A DNA stretch of 64,000 nucleotides. Source: Macrotis lagotis. Its lineage: Eukaryota; Chordata; Mammalia; Peramelemorphia; Peramelidae. Position numbers and translations under genes: made by a program. The DNA lies in assembly GCF_037893015.1 (NCBI RefSeq), contig NC_133666.1, forward strand, positions 560,428,541 to 560,492,540. Reading direction: 5' to 3'. Position 1 is the first letter of the stretch. The number at the start of each line of letters is the position of its first letter. Of the stretch, positions 46,430-58,719 are shown in pieces. The notes under the pieces were generated by a model that worked only from the letters and a program-made list of their open reading frames with translations, did not search any database and was not told the origin of the DNA.

Positions 46430-46630
46430 AAGTGCCAAACACTTTATTAACTCATTTTAATGTTCACAACAACCTTTGAAGGTGCCATTATTATACCCAT
46501 TCTTTTACAGATGAGGAAACTGAGGCAAACCATGGTTAAATGACTTGTTACAAAGTGTCTGAAGTGTCTGAAGACAGGTTTAAGCTCAAGTCTTCAGGCA
46601 CAGTGCTCTACCCACTGCTCCCACCTAACA
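46430..46630 (-). repeat. MIR-type SINE, minus
   Basis: CACAACAACCTTTGAAGGTGCC..TACAGATGAGGAAACTGAGGCAAACC..GGCACAGTGCTCTACCCACTGC. Confidence 0.8.
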
Positions 46631-46639
46631 ACTCCCATA

Positions 46640-47207
46640 GACCCCACAGTCTTAGAAGAAGATCATATCCCAATTTTGTGTCACAGACATACAGACCAGG
46701 TAGGGTTATTCAAAGACTCAAGAAAATTATGAGATGAATGAGAGACAAATCAGACCATACCCTATAAAATTTTACATGATATTTGTCAGCTCTCCCTCCT
46801 AGCCTAGCTATCAGTCCTCTTTCCAGAAAAATGTTATCCTTAATCCAAGAATCATTTTGTTTATATCTCTGTACTCTCAGCACATAACACCTTGCGCATA
46901 ATAAAGCTTAGAATGATCTCATGAACCCTTTCCAGATTTTCCCAGTGGCTATATAGTTTTCTTCCCAAGCAACCTTGTTTATTAGTTATTTGTTCTGTAT
47001 ATACTTATATGTAATAGGGGACTGGTACATGCCATTGATCCTGAGACAGTAGGGCCAAAATATATGTACTTTATATATACCTAGAAATTCTTTCTCCTCG
47101 GGGAGAAGGCAAGTTCTTTGCAGATAAGGGCTGTTTTCTATTCTGTTAAGTTTCTGTGTCTCTAACAATTAGCAAAGTGCTCAACATAGAGCAGGAATTA
47201 TAAAATG
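46640..47207. other. Unassigned, downstream of DPYS
   Basis: Includes L2-like CTGTACTCTCAGCACATAACACC; nothing else recognised. Confidence 0.35.
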
Positions 47208-47596
47208 TTTATTGATTGACAGTTGAATTGAATTCTAGATCTCAGAGAGTGAGACTTCTCTAAGTTCATCTAATAACTTGTTACTAATTCAAATTTATTA
47301 GAGGCCATTTCCCTAAACTTGCAATAATTATTCAATCTCTCTTCACTTAAAAAAGTAACAACAGCTAACATTTACATAGTACTTCACGGTTTGCAAAACT
47401 TTTTTACAAATACTATCTTGCTTTACAAGACCTCCCAAAAGACTTTTGTGCTTTGGTGCTTATTCTCTTTGCAGAATTATAAAGAGTAAAGGAGAGATGA
47501 AATCTAACTGACACTCAAGGCACCTCTCTGATTCAATAGCCAGGTCTATAATATTTGACTGTGAGTATTCCATTACCTTAGAGGTAAAGCAAAGCC
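47208..47596 (-). other. DPYS: Probable DPYS 3' untranslated region
   Basis: Sequence follows the DPYS stop codon on the minus strand. It holds an MIR-like piece (about 47350-47440) and two AATAAA hexamers, at 47294-47299 and 47208-47213. The true cleavage site cannot be read from sequence alone. Confidence 0.6.
47294..47299 (-). promoter_or_regulatory. DPYS: Candidate DPYS polyadenylation signal
   Basis: AATAAA on the minus strand, about 300 bases past the stop codon at 47597. A second AATAAA at 47208-47213 is an alternative but sits in MIR/L2-like sequence (ATCAATAAACATTTTATAATTC). Confidence 0.45.
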
Positions 47597-47713
47597 TTAG
47601 CAATGGGCCAGTTTCCTGGTTGCAGGTGCTGAAGCTTCTGTTTTTCCACCGGCCTTCAACAAAACCACTTCCCCTTTATAGGGGAGTCGTTCCACAGGGG
47701 AAGGTGTGCAAGT
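47597..47713 (-). CDS. DPYS: Dihydropyrimidinase, last coding exon
   Basis: Read on the minus strand from 47713 this gives 38 residues and a TAA stop (47597-47599). It begins TCTPSPVERLPYKGEV and ends RKLAHC. This matches, from memory, the C-terminal tail of mammalian DPYS (TCTPTPVERAPYKGEV...). The acceptor AG lies at 47714-47715 (minus ...GTTCCAG). Phase 0 fits the upstream exon at 54432-54639, which ends on a complete codon (...KRIKQRDQ). The enzyme is a cytosolic, zinc-dependent homotetramer of liver and kidney that opens dihydrouracil and dihydrothymine in pyrimidine breakdown. This tail lies outside the catalytic core, and its last ~18 residues look divergent from the placental sequence, as is common for this tail. 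No other coding exon lies between here and the left edge. Confidence 0.94.
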   Translation of the reverse strand, partial: TCTPSPVERLPYKGEVVLLKAGGKTEASAPATRKLAHC

Positions 47714-47879
47714 CTGGAACAAGACATGACATTTTTGTTTTTTTTATATTTCATTTTGTGTATATATGTGTGGGGGGAGGGCAGGGTGTGTATCTTAGTT
47801 CACCATCTTGTAAAACAAGTCTCTTCAGGCAACTGGGGAAAGTCTAGAAATAAATGCAGAAATAAGAAATAAATGCAGT

Positions 47880-48045
47880 TGTGAAAAGAAAATCAAACTC
47901 GAACTCAGAAGATCTGAATTGAAATCCTGATCCTAATTGTGTAACCAGGGCAAGTCTAATTTCTCTAAACCTATTCCTTTACCCACAAATTTAGATAATG
48001 TACTACCTATCTCAAAAGGTTGTATAAAAAAGAACTTGAAATATT
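47880..48045 (+). repeat. MIR-type SINE in DPYS intron
   Basis: AAGATCTGAATTGAAATCCTGATCC..AACCAGGGCAAGTCTAATTTC..CTATCTCAAAAGGTTG. Confidence 0.6.
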
Positions 48046-48049
48046 CTTT

Positions 48050-48390
48050 TCTTTAAGTTTGGGGGTAAACAGGAGCTCCTGAGAGATCTCACCAATTCCA
48101 TTGTCTCCTGAGTCCTTTGACTGAAATTCCCTTCCTGGCTCAGGGAGAGTTGACTCCACAAATTGTCTGCCAATGCTCTTCTCACCTGGCCAAAGATGAG
48201 TTCCTTGAACATCATATCCTGTTCTATCCCTATTCTCTTCCCCCTGAAACTTCTGCAATAGCCCTTTATGCTGGTGCTTGTTATTGGCTAATGTTAAATC
48301 CCAATCCAATATCTTCAATTTTAGTTTTGTTGAGGTGAGTTTTACAACTATTTCATGTTAATGAAGCTTATTTTCTACCAATAAATGGTG
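48050..48390. other. Unassigned intronic sequence
   Basis: A 103-codon minus frame (48318-48007) is not recognised and lacks convincing splice sites. Confidence 0.35.
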
Positions 48391-48394
48391 AAGG

Positions 48395-48615
48395 GCATGG
48401 AGCACTTTTCTTGGAGTTAGGAACACCTGAATTAGAATTCTGCCTTTGATATTTATCCATGTGACCATAAGCAACTCATTTAACCTTCCTTGGTCTCAGT
48501 TTCCTCATCTGTAAATTGGAGATTGTAATAGCACCTTCCCCACAGTGTTTATTTGAGGATAAAATGGGATAAGTGTAAAGTGCTTTGTGGAAACATTAAA
48601 GTTTTAAAAGCTTAA
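48395..48615 (+). repeat. MIR-type SINE in DPYS intron
   Basis: CATGGAGCACTTTTCTTGGAGTTAGG..CTCAGTTTCCTCATCTGTAAATTGG..GTAAAGTGCTTTG. (GAT)n follows at 48646-48665. Confidence 0.85.
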
Positions 48616-48669
48616 AATTTAACTAAGACCCTGAATAAGTGCTAGTGATGATGATGATGATGATGTTCA

Positions 48670-49185
48670 ATGGTATTGTTTGTTGGTGATTTTGAAGGTA
48701 TATTAGTTTTTCACTATTTCCCTAATGTTGATATAGTTCTGTTCTAAAATAAATAACAGCTCTTTCCCAGGTGTGTAGTTGTGCCTCCCTTATTATCATA
48801 GCTCAAACTTCATACTGGCCATGCAAGAAAAGTTTATGGAAAAAGTCCCAGTAAGATTTAGGATGAGAAACAATAGAAAGTCGTATTCCAATCCCAATCC
48901 TACTGTTTAGCAGCATGAGAGTTTTGACCTCTATTTCTGGCCAACCTGGATTGATTCGTGCTTCCTTAAGCAATGATATTAATGTTGAATTTCGTGTGCA
49001 TTCCTGATTGGCTTAGCCCAGACACACATGATCTACCAAATTCACCTTTCCAATAGTAAGGATTGTGGGTATGTGCCAGCAGCCCAGCTAATTCATTTAA
49101 AATTAGGTTATGGTTTTCTAAAGAAGTGTGCTAGCTCTCCTAGAGGAGTTGAAAATATTTGAATAATCTAAGTTTTGGTCCTGAG
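48670..49185. other. Unassigned intronic sequence
   Basis: No recognised feature. Confidence 0.35.
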
Positions 49186-49189
49186 GAGT

Positions 49190-49325
49190 TGTTTAAGACA
49201 TGTAGAGGTTAAGTGACTTGTCCAGGATCATATAGTTAATAACTTCCAAAAGCAGGTTTGAACTCAGATCTTTTTTGACTCTAAACTCAATACTCTGCCC
49301 ACTATACCATGCTGCCTCTAAGATT
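49190..49325 (-). repeat. MIR-type SINE, minus
   Basis: GAGGTTAAGTGACTTGTCCAGG..GGTTTGAACTCAGATC..AATACTCTGCCCACTATACC. Confidence 0.75.
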
Positions 49326-49599
49326 TTTAAAATGCAATTATATTAAAAGAAAAAAAATCCCAATTCTACAGTTAATATGTTTCCAGCATTTTCTTCTTTA
49401 TTTATTTTTAATTAAATTTCATTAAATTTTTAAAATTTAAATTAATTAATTAAAATTTTGTATTGAATAAAGGTCTTATTTCTCTCCCTTCCACTCACTA
49501 ATTGAAAAAAGAGAGAAAAACAAAATTTTTGCTAACAACTATATATCAAGATATTACTAATATAAACAACATAATCAATCTATACAAAGATAGATCTTT

Positions 49600-49770
49600 G
49601 GCATAAGAAGAAACTTTAGTGATCTTGCTCAATACTCTAATTTTACAAAAAAAATTGAAGTTTCCTATATATGCCTTGTCCAAGGTTATTACATACAAAA
49701 AGTCACAGGATTAATATTTGAACCCTCTGATTCTAATTCAAGTATTCTCTTTACCACACATCCCTTTGAA
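49600..49770 (-). repeat. MIR-type SINE, minus, decayed
   Basis: TTAGTGATCTTGCTCAATACTC..AAAAATTGAAGTTTCC..GCCTTGTCCAAGG..AACCCTCTGATTC. Confidence 0.5.
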
Positions 49771-49789
49771 TTCTTCCATCAAAGACTTT

Positions 49790-49995
49790 TGGGTATTCTA
49801 CAAGTAGGTGACAGAGTGGATAAAGTTAGAAAGACCCAAGTTCAAATCTGACCTAAATCCCTTAGTAACTGTATGACCCTGGGCAATTCTGTTCGTCTTC
49901 TATTTCCTCCTCTGTAAATTGAGCTCAAGAAGGAAATGGGAAATTATTTCAGTGTCTACCAAATGAATCCCAAATAGGGTGATGACTGAACCACA
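49790..49995 (+). repeat. MIR-type SINE
   Basis: TAGGTGACAGAGTGGATAAAG..CCCAAGTTCAAATCTGACC..GACCCTGGGCAATTC. Confidence 0.75.
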
Positions 49996-50049
49996 ATAAT
50001 GAATTTTGCTGTGACTAGAAGAAAAACTCATTAGCTTATCATCTATATC

Positions 50050-50930
50050 ATCTTTATCATGTCCTTATACATTTTTCCCAAGTCTGTTTCTCTATCCAGC
50101 AACTCTCCTTCTACACATCTACTTCATCTGCTACATGAAATTTTCACTTGGAAGTCAAACCCAGCACAACCAAGCCTGAACTCATCTTTCTTCTCATACC
50201 TCTCTCAATACATGATTTCTTTATTTTTGTTGATGCAGCACATCCTCCTAGTTATCTTTTCTCTCTCTCTCTCCATTCAGTGAATTGCCAAATCCTATGG
50301 ATTCTAACTGAGCAGTATCTCTCACATCTATGCTCCTCTGTCCACTCAGATTCTTTCTACTCTAATTCAGGTTCTCATCCATTTCTGCTTTGACTATTGT
50401 AATGGCCTACTTTCTGTCATTTTTTTCTTCCTAATGCACCATTTTGATCCTATTATTCTTTTACTCACCTCCATGGTTCCTCATTACCTGCTCCAGGAAT
50501 TCAAGGCCCTCCATATTAGGGTTCCAATCTACCTTTCTAGTCTTTTCTCAATACCATTACCCTTTATGCAATTTGTATTTTAATGAATATTTTTTTGCCA
50601 ATCTACATACTATCAATCTCTCTTTTTTTTGTCCTGCCTTCTCCGTTCTTCATATACTTGTCTATATCACCTTCAGGCCTTGAATGAATTCCACCACTAA
50701 TCTCCATTTATTGAAGTTTATTCCTTTTTCCAAAACCTAATTCAGTATCATCTTCTCAGTGAGACCTTTGTGGACCCCTTCAGGTGAAAATAGTCCTCTT
50801 GTATTTTTTTTCATTTCCTTTTATAACAAATATTTGTATACTTGCAGTAGATTATAATCTCCTTGAAAATAGGTTCTGTGTTATATCCTTTTTATCTAAA
50901 ATCTCTAACAAATTTAAGAAATTATTAGTG
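50050..50930 (+). repeat. L2 3' end in DPYS intron
   Basis: Long recognisable L2 tail: GCTTTGACTATTGTAATGGCC, CAAGGCCCTCCATATTAGGG, CTCAGTGAGACCTTTGTGGACC and GATTATAATCTCCTTGAAAATAGG. Antisense to DPYS. Confidence 0.8.
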
Positions 50931-50934
50931 AAGC

Positions 50935-51660
50935 AATGAAGTATAGTACACATTCTAAATGAAATTATGCCTAATAAATAAAATGTGAAAAGTTAATGAA
51001 AAATAAAAATTCACAGCAGGCCTATGTTTTGACACAGTTGTATTATAAGAATAAAAAGCACTTTTAATTTGGCATAAACATTTTAGGAATTCTAAATTTC
51101 TTGAACCTATGATTTCAAAAGACTGTGGATTTAAGTTGTAAAATAGATGATGAAAATTGCTAGACAAATATATTTTTTTGAATTTATTCTCAGTGATGAC
51201 AAATGCAGAGTATATATGAATCTTTTGGTCCAGCAATCATTTCAAGTTAGCAGAGTCTGGATGAATTAAATGCACCCTACTTGAACTCCAGTTTTTTTTT
51301 TTTGTTCTTCCCTCTTGCTAATTTAATATATGTTAAATAAATATGATCAATCAATTTGACATTTATTGATAAATATGATCAATTAATTCTCCAATGCTCC
51401 CATTTGCTAATAATTTCTTTTTGGCTCAATAAGGAAGACATCTAAATTACAGTCTTAGAGAAAAAAACCCATAAATGTTTTATGGTTACCTCTGTATTAA
51501 GGAATCATTCACTTAATACAAAAATAAGTGTCCAGTCCAGAAGGATAATAATACATGAAGTAAGAAAATCATCTAGTGAGAGAGAAACAGTGAAGCCACC
51601 AGTATACTAGCAACCATTTTGAATACATGTCAAGGTATCTAAACTAAAGCCTTCCCATGA
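50935..51660. other. Unassigned intronic sequence
   Basis: AT-rich, no recognised feature. Confidence 0.35.
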
Positions 51661-51678
51661 TATGCAGAATGTTACTTC

Positions 51679-51824
51679 TAGGGCAGCTAGGTGACACAGT
51701 GAATAGAGCACCAGCCCTGGAGTCAGGAAGACCTGAGTTCAAATGTGACCTCAGTTACTTAATAATTATTTAGATGTGTGAACCTGGGCAAATCACTTAA
51801 CCCCATTGCCTTGCAAAAAACAAA
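51679..51824 (+). mobile_element. SINE in DPYS last intron, TSD
   Basis: Flanked by AGAATGTTACTTC (51666-51678) and AGAATGTTATTTC (51825-51837). Antisense to DPYS. Confidence 0.93.
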
Positions 51825-52129
51825 AGAATGTTATTTCCATATTATGGAGGTGACTCCCAATATTCTGAGACTCTTCAAGTAGAATCGATGTTTGGCCACA
51901 GCAACTCATCAACACCAGCTAGTTATTTAAAGGAGTTGTAACTTATGTAGGGAGAGAGATTTTTTCCTGCCAATAAATTGTAGATCTTTGAAATATTGAA
52001 TGAATGATTGGAATATTGAATGAATGAGTAAACTATAACAGTGGTTCTTGTTTACACAAATTCTTTTTTGAAAGGTCTGAATTTTTATTGAGAAAATCCT
52101 TTGAAATGTATCAGAAATAACTCTTGAAG

Positions 52130-52330
52130 CAAACCTCAAAGTTTGCTAAGCACTTTCACAAATATGCTCTCTTTTTTATCTTCATAACAACCTTGGGAGG
52201 TAGGTGCAATTGTGATCCCCTTTCTACCTGAGGTAGAGGAGTCAAGAGATGAGCCAGGGTCATACAGCTGAAACTGGATTTGACGCAGTTCTTTTTGATT
52301 CCAGGCTCAATACTTTATCCACTGAGTCAC
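52130..52330 (-). repeat. MIR-type SINE, minus
   Basis: AAGCACTTTCACAAATATGC..CATAACAACCTTGGGAGGTAGG..GGCTCAATACTTTATCCACTGAGTCAC. Confidence 0.85.
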
Positions 52331-52339
52331 AGAGCTTTC

Positions 52340-52585
52340 TATAATAATAGCTGCCATTTATATAGTGCTCTATGGTTTGTAAACACTTTACAAATATCTC
52401 ATTTTCCCCCTTACAATCTGAGAGGTAGGTGCTATTATTATAATACTCATTTTACAAATGAGGAAACTGAGGTCAAAAGATGTTAAGCAACTTGCCTTGG
52501 GTCATACATATTAGTGTCTGAGGCTTACTCAGAATTGAATTTAGTTTTTCCTGATTTCAGGTTCAATGAACTTTCCACTGAAGCA
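52340..52585 (-). repeat. MIR-type SINE, minus, tandem to previous
   Basis: TGCCATTTATATAGTGCTC..GAGAGGTAGGTGCTATTATTATAATAC..CAAATGAGGAAACTGAGG. Lies head to tail with the previous MIR. Confidence 0.85.
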
Positions 52586-52795
52586 CTTAGCATCCTCAAA
52601 CACTTCAAAACACTTGTGATTCCACTGATGTGTAATGAAATAGTCTCTACTGATGCAGCTCCATAAGTCGATGATTTCATGGTAGCCAACTTTTGGGTGG
52701 TAAGGCTTTCCAAACTTGGCTAGGCTGCTCTTCCAATACAGGACATAGGTTTTGAGAGACCAGGACTCCTTCCAAAGCATCATGACCAAGGTAGA
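52583..52795 (-). pseudogene. Unidentified coding-like segment in DPYS intron
   Basis: Minus-strand frame open over about 70 codons, starting near MMLWKESWSLKTYVLYW and running through KPYHPKVGYHEII and LWSCISRDYF to about FEVFEDAKC. The left end runs into an MIR (52340-52585). Composition looks protein-like (many W, Y, C, H; no low-complexity bias). There is no clear splice acceptor in front of it, so a processed pseudogene fragment captured in the intron is likelier than a real exon. I do not recognise the protein family. Confidence 0.3.
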
Positions 52796-53224
52796 TAGAC
52801 TTTAATATTAGATAGCAAAAGAAAATAATTACCTCCATTCTATACAGCTTATAAACTCAGATTTTAGAAATGTTGGTCTTACTAGTAAGGTATAGTATTT
52901 CTGTTGACAGGCAGCTCTCGAAATATTTATGATGCATAAAATTATAATTTTTGCTTTCCCTTTTTTGGATCCCAGGCCAATTTTTAAAAAAAAAATTTAA
53001 GGAAAATGACTAATTAATAAACTCATTAAATCACAATCTGTACTTGAATTTTTATTTTTTCATACCACTATAATATAGGCACATGACCTTTAGTCTTTGT
53101 TATGGTTTCAACTAGCAAAAAAGATTCAATCCTTGAAACTACTCATAACAGATTTACCCTCTCTGGAAACGTTTGTCCTATTTATCTAGAAATTTTTGAA
53201 AGTGCATAGGTTTATTATTCAAAT

Positions 53225-53640
53225 TTGTTGGAATAAGAGTCATTCCTCAATTGATAAACAGTAAAGCATATACATAAGCATTTTACTAAGGAAGAAATAA
53301 AAGCAATCAATAACTATATGAAAAAATGTTCCAATGATCAGAGAAATGCAAATAAAGTAAGTGAGGTTTGACCTCACATTCATCAGAGTTACAGAGTTGA
53401 CAAAAATAGAAAAATGACAAATCTTAGAGGGACTGCAAGGGGGACAGGAAGTCATGTATTTGTACTGTTTGGTAGAGTTGTGAATTGATGTAGTCATTCT
53501 GAAGAGTAATTTAGAACTTCATCCAAAAAGTCATTAAACTATACATATCTTTTGATACAGTGATAGCACTATTAAGCAATAACCAACTAAGATTTCAAAA
53601 GACCCATTAAATATGACAAAGTGGTAATGAATTCAGGATA
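53225..53640 (+). mobile_element. Old L1 ORF2 3' fragment
   Basis: CATTCCTCAATTGATAAACAG..ATATGAAAAAATGTTCCAATGATCAGAGAAATGCAAATAAAG aligns by eye with 62620-62740 of the full-length L1. Strongly decayed. Confidence 0.8.
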
Positions 53641-53679
53641 CAAAATGAGACATTTTCTGGAACATAGCCAATATGGTCA

Positions 53680-53697
53680 TTAGAGAGAGAGAGATAG

Positions 53698-53742
<45 letters not shown>
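53680..53742 (+). repeat. (GA)n microsatellite
   Basis: GAGAGATAGAGATAGATAGAGAG leading into pure GA. Confidence 0.95.
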
Positions 53743-55830
<2,088 letters not shown>

Positions 55831-55834
55831 AACT

Positions 55835-56070
55835 AGATGATGTAGTGGGATAAAGTGCTGGACCTGGAATCAGAAGAATCATCTTCTTGAGTTCAAATCT
55901 AACTTCAGATACTGGTTGTGTGACCCTGGACAAGTCATTTAACCCTGTTTGCCTCAGTTTTCTCATCCGTAAAGTGAACTACAGAAGGAAATGGTATCAC
56001 TTCAGTATCTTTGCCAAGAAGACCCAAAATGGGGTCACCAAGTTAGATAGAACTGAAAAATAACTGAATT
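55835..56070 (+). repeat. MIR-related SINE
   Basis: TAGATGATGTAGTGGGATAAAGTGCTGG..CCCTGGACAAGTCATTTAACCC..CTTTGCCAAGAAGACCCAAAATGGGGTC. Confidence 0.85.
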
Positions 56071-56259
56071 ACAACAAATTACAATATAAATAGAAAGAAC
56101 CAAAAAAAAATTGAACACTGACTAAATATACTGACTAAGCATGTCCCCAGAAAAGAATTGAGAAAATGTCTCTCTCTCTTCTTTATTTTTCAGAGGTCGA
56201 GACCATGGGAAATGAATACTGCATATATCATCAGACATGATCGATCACAGGCTTTGATC

Positions 56260-56400
56260 AGGAAGGGATCTTAGAAGTCACTGAATCCAATCCTCTCATT
56301 TAACAGAGGGAGAAACTGAGGTCAAGAGAGGTTAAATGGTTTGCCTAGAGTCCCACAGTAAGTGTCTGTGGCAGAATATGAACCATGGAATCCAAATGAT
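56260..56400 (-). repeat. MIR-type SINE, minus
   Basis: GGGATCTTAGAAGTCACTGAATCC..GGAGAAACTGAGGTCAAGAGAGG..GTCCCACAGTAAGTG. Confidence 0.75.
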
Positions 56401-56429
56401 ATATTGGTGGGTTTTGTTGTACTACTTTC

Positions 56430-56650
56430 TTTTAAAAATAATATAGCTAACATTTATATATCCCTTTGCATATGATTTGCATTTGATTCTTACAATAACC
56501 CTGTGAGATAGGTACAGATAAAAAAACTAAGGTGAGAGAGGTACTATTATTATAATATTCATTTTATAGATGGAAAATCTAAGAGACACCAGTAAGTGTC
56601 TCAGGAAAGACTTCAACCTAGTTCTCCCTGACTCCAAGTGAAATATTGGT
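56430..56650 (-). repeat. MIR-type SINE, minus
   Basis: CTAACATTTATATATCCC..ACAATAACCCTGTGAGATAGG..CTCCCTGACTCCAAG. Confidence 0.75.
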
Positions 56651-56876
56651 TAGTTTTGCTGAATAATTTCCTCTCCCCTCTTCCCTCTCCCCTCTCTCAC
56701 CGTCTCTCTCTGTCTTTCTCTCTCTCCATCCGAAAACAAAAAAAACCCCAAAACTCCTTTATTGTAAGGGATCCCTAGCTGGGTAAAAAAGGGCAGGGGT
56801 GGGTGGTCCTGGTGGATATACCAAAGAACTTCAGGTTTGGCCAATGATCAAAATCCTTTATTTAAAATATATGGTC

Positions 56877-57640
56877 TCCGGCCAAGATGGCGGAGAGAAG
56901 ACAGGCACCGTTCTAGAGTCTCTTGATCTCTTCCCCATCTATCACATGAAACAAACCTCTTAGAGGAAGTCTGACACATGGAACCCAGAGAGAAAAGCCA
57001 GGAGAAAGAGCATCTACCTCAGGATTTGTTTCCCGCTACAGCTTTGGTAGAATTCGGGTGGGTGAATATCAGACCCGGATCAGCCAGAGTAACAGCTGAA
57101 TTGGAACCGGGAGTCTGAGGGCCGGAGAGTGGGACCTGCTGGATCAGCTGTGGGGCTGGATGAAAGGGGCTTGGGTCTGTGGGGAAGCAGAGGCACTGGT
57201 GTTGGTGTTGTCCCCCTGGAGCTTGGGGAGGGGGCTGTGGGGAGAGGTCTGGTGCAGGAGAGCTGTGGACACCATCGCTGGGCTCCTTCAGTCTGAGAAA
57301 CTCTGAGCCCAGGCCTCCATAGCACTGAGGCCTCCTCCAAAACAAACAATTGCAAACTACTTCTGCCTCAGGCCCAGGTGTGTGAGCAGAAGAACCAGCC
57401 CAGCTGAGGAATGATCTCAGGCCAGGGTAAAGCCCACCATTGATTGAAGGCAAAAGAATTCAATAGTTCCAACTCCTCCCTTTGGGCAAAGGGAGAAGGT
57501 CTCTCAACCCAGGTCACAGCCACTCCAGAGAGGGCAACCAGCACCTCCTACTGGCCAGCCAGAGAAACTGCACTCAGTAAAGCCTTTAGTGATCCCAAGC
57601 CCAGGTGAACCAGCCCCACCCAACTCAAGGTCTTAGCATA
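56877..57640 (+). promoter_or_regulatory. L1 5' UTR (internal promoter region)
   Basis: GC-rich leader of the full-length L1, about 760 bases. It holds no long sense reading frame. A 144-codon antisense frame (57019-57453, minus) crosses it. By analogy with other L1s this region carries the internal Pol II promoter; the GGCCAAGATGGCGG start is reminiscent of a YY1 site (CCATCTTGGCC on the other strand). Confidence 0.6.
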
Positions 57641-58709
57641 ATGAAGAAGGGTCAGCAAGGTGGATCCATAGAAGAAATTCCTGGAAGGGAAAGACCCCAA
57701 CCCAGAGAGACCTGGAACCTCTGAGGAGAATACAATCTGGTCTCCAGCACAGAAAGACTTCCTCGAAGAAATAAGGAAGGAGCTTAAAAATTTGGGAGAG
57801 ACAATTAATACCTTGCAACAAGAAAAGAAAACCTTAGAAAGTACAATTGGACAAACACAAAAGGAGAATAAATCTCTCAGATCATCAACTGGACAATTAC
57901 AAAATGAGAACAATCCTCTCAGATCCTCAAATGAGCAAATACAAAAAGAAATTAATTCTCTCAAAACCTCAGTTGGTCAAATGGAAAGCTCTCTCAAAAG
58001 TAGAATTGACCAATTGGAAACGGAGTTGCAAAAGGTTAATGAAGAAAACTCCTCCCCCCCAAAAAAGAATGGAGTCTACAGAAACTAATGACTCCATGAG
58101 ACAGAAAGAGTCAGTTAAACAAAATCAAAAACTAGAAAAAATAGAAGCAAATGTAAAATACCTCATCAACAAAACCACTGACCTTGAGAATAGATCGAGG
58201 AGGGGCAACCTGAAAATTATAGGACTTCCTGAAAACATTGAAGAGAAAAAAAAAGCCTGGACTTAATTTTACAGGATATAGTGACAGAAAACTGCCCTGA
58301 TATCATGGAATCAGAGGGCAAAGCAGTTATTGAAAGAGTACATCGATCCCCACCAGAAAAAGATCCTAAAATGAAAACACCAAGGAATGTTGTGGCCAAA
58401 CTGCAGAACTATCAGATAAAACAGAAAATCCTGCAAGCAGCCAGAAAGAAACAATTTAAATATCAAGGAGCCACAGTAAGGATCACGCAGGACCTGGCTG
58501 CATCAACATTAAGGGATCGAAGGGCCTGGAACGAGATATTTCGAAGAGCATGGGAGCTTGGAATGCAGCCAAGAATCTACTTTCCCGCAAAGCTGAGCCT
58601 TCTCTTCCAGCAAAAAAGATGGACATTTAACGAAAGGGAAGAATTCCAAAAATTTCTGATGAAAAGACCAGAGCTAAACAGAAAATTTGGAGGTTCAAGA
58701 GACACATGA
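57641..58709 (+). pseudogene. L1 ORF1 (nucleic-acid chaperone), frameshifted
   Basis: Probable start ATG at 57641 (MKKGQQGGSIEE). The coding path shifts frame near 57700, again near C7/A6 at about 58053-58067, and again near A9 at about 58247-58256. Pieces in order: basic N-terminus; a long coiled coil with 14-residue repeats (57792-58068); the RRM-like domain with LENRSRRGNLKIIGLPE (to 58266); and the C-terminal domain (58281-58709, ENCPDIMESEG ... RTWTF-type end, stop at 58709). In L1 this protein forms trimers that coat the RNA and aid target-primed reverse transcription. Confidence 0.9.
57843..58010 (+). repeat. 42-base tandem repeats in ORF1 coiled coil
   Basis: Three to four copies of a 14-residue (two-heptad) unit: IGQTQKENKSLRSS, TGQLQNENNPLRSS, NEQIQKEINSLKTS and a degenerate VGQMESSLKSR. 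At DNA level the unit is 42 bases, each with a CTCTCA(G/A)A-type core. It extends the coiled-coil rod of the ORF1 protein. Confidence 0.85.
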
Positions 58710-58719
58710 AAAGGTTAAA

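Noticed and set aside
51679-51824. CRISPR-like array from regularly similar units across the window
   Set aside because: The similar units are dispersed SINEs in both orientations with TSDs, in a mammalian genome; no spacers or cas genes.
57548-57964. 138-codon minus frame with repeated SFCxCP motifs
   Set aside because: Antisense shadow of the repeated ORF1 coiled coil.
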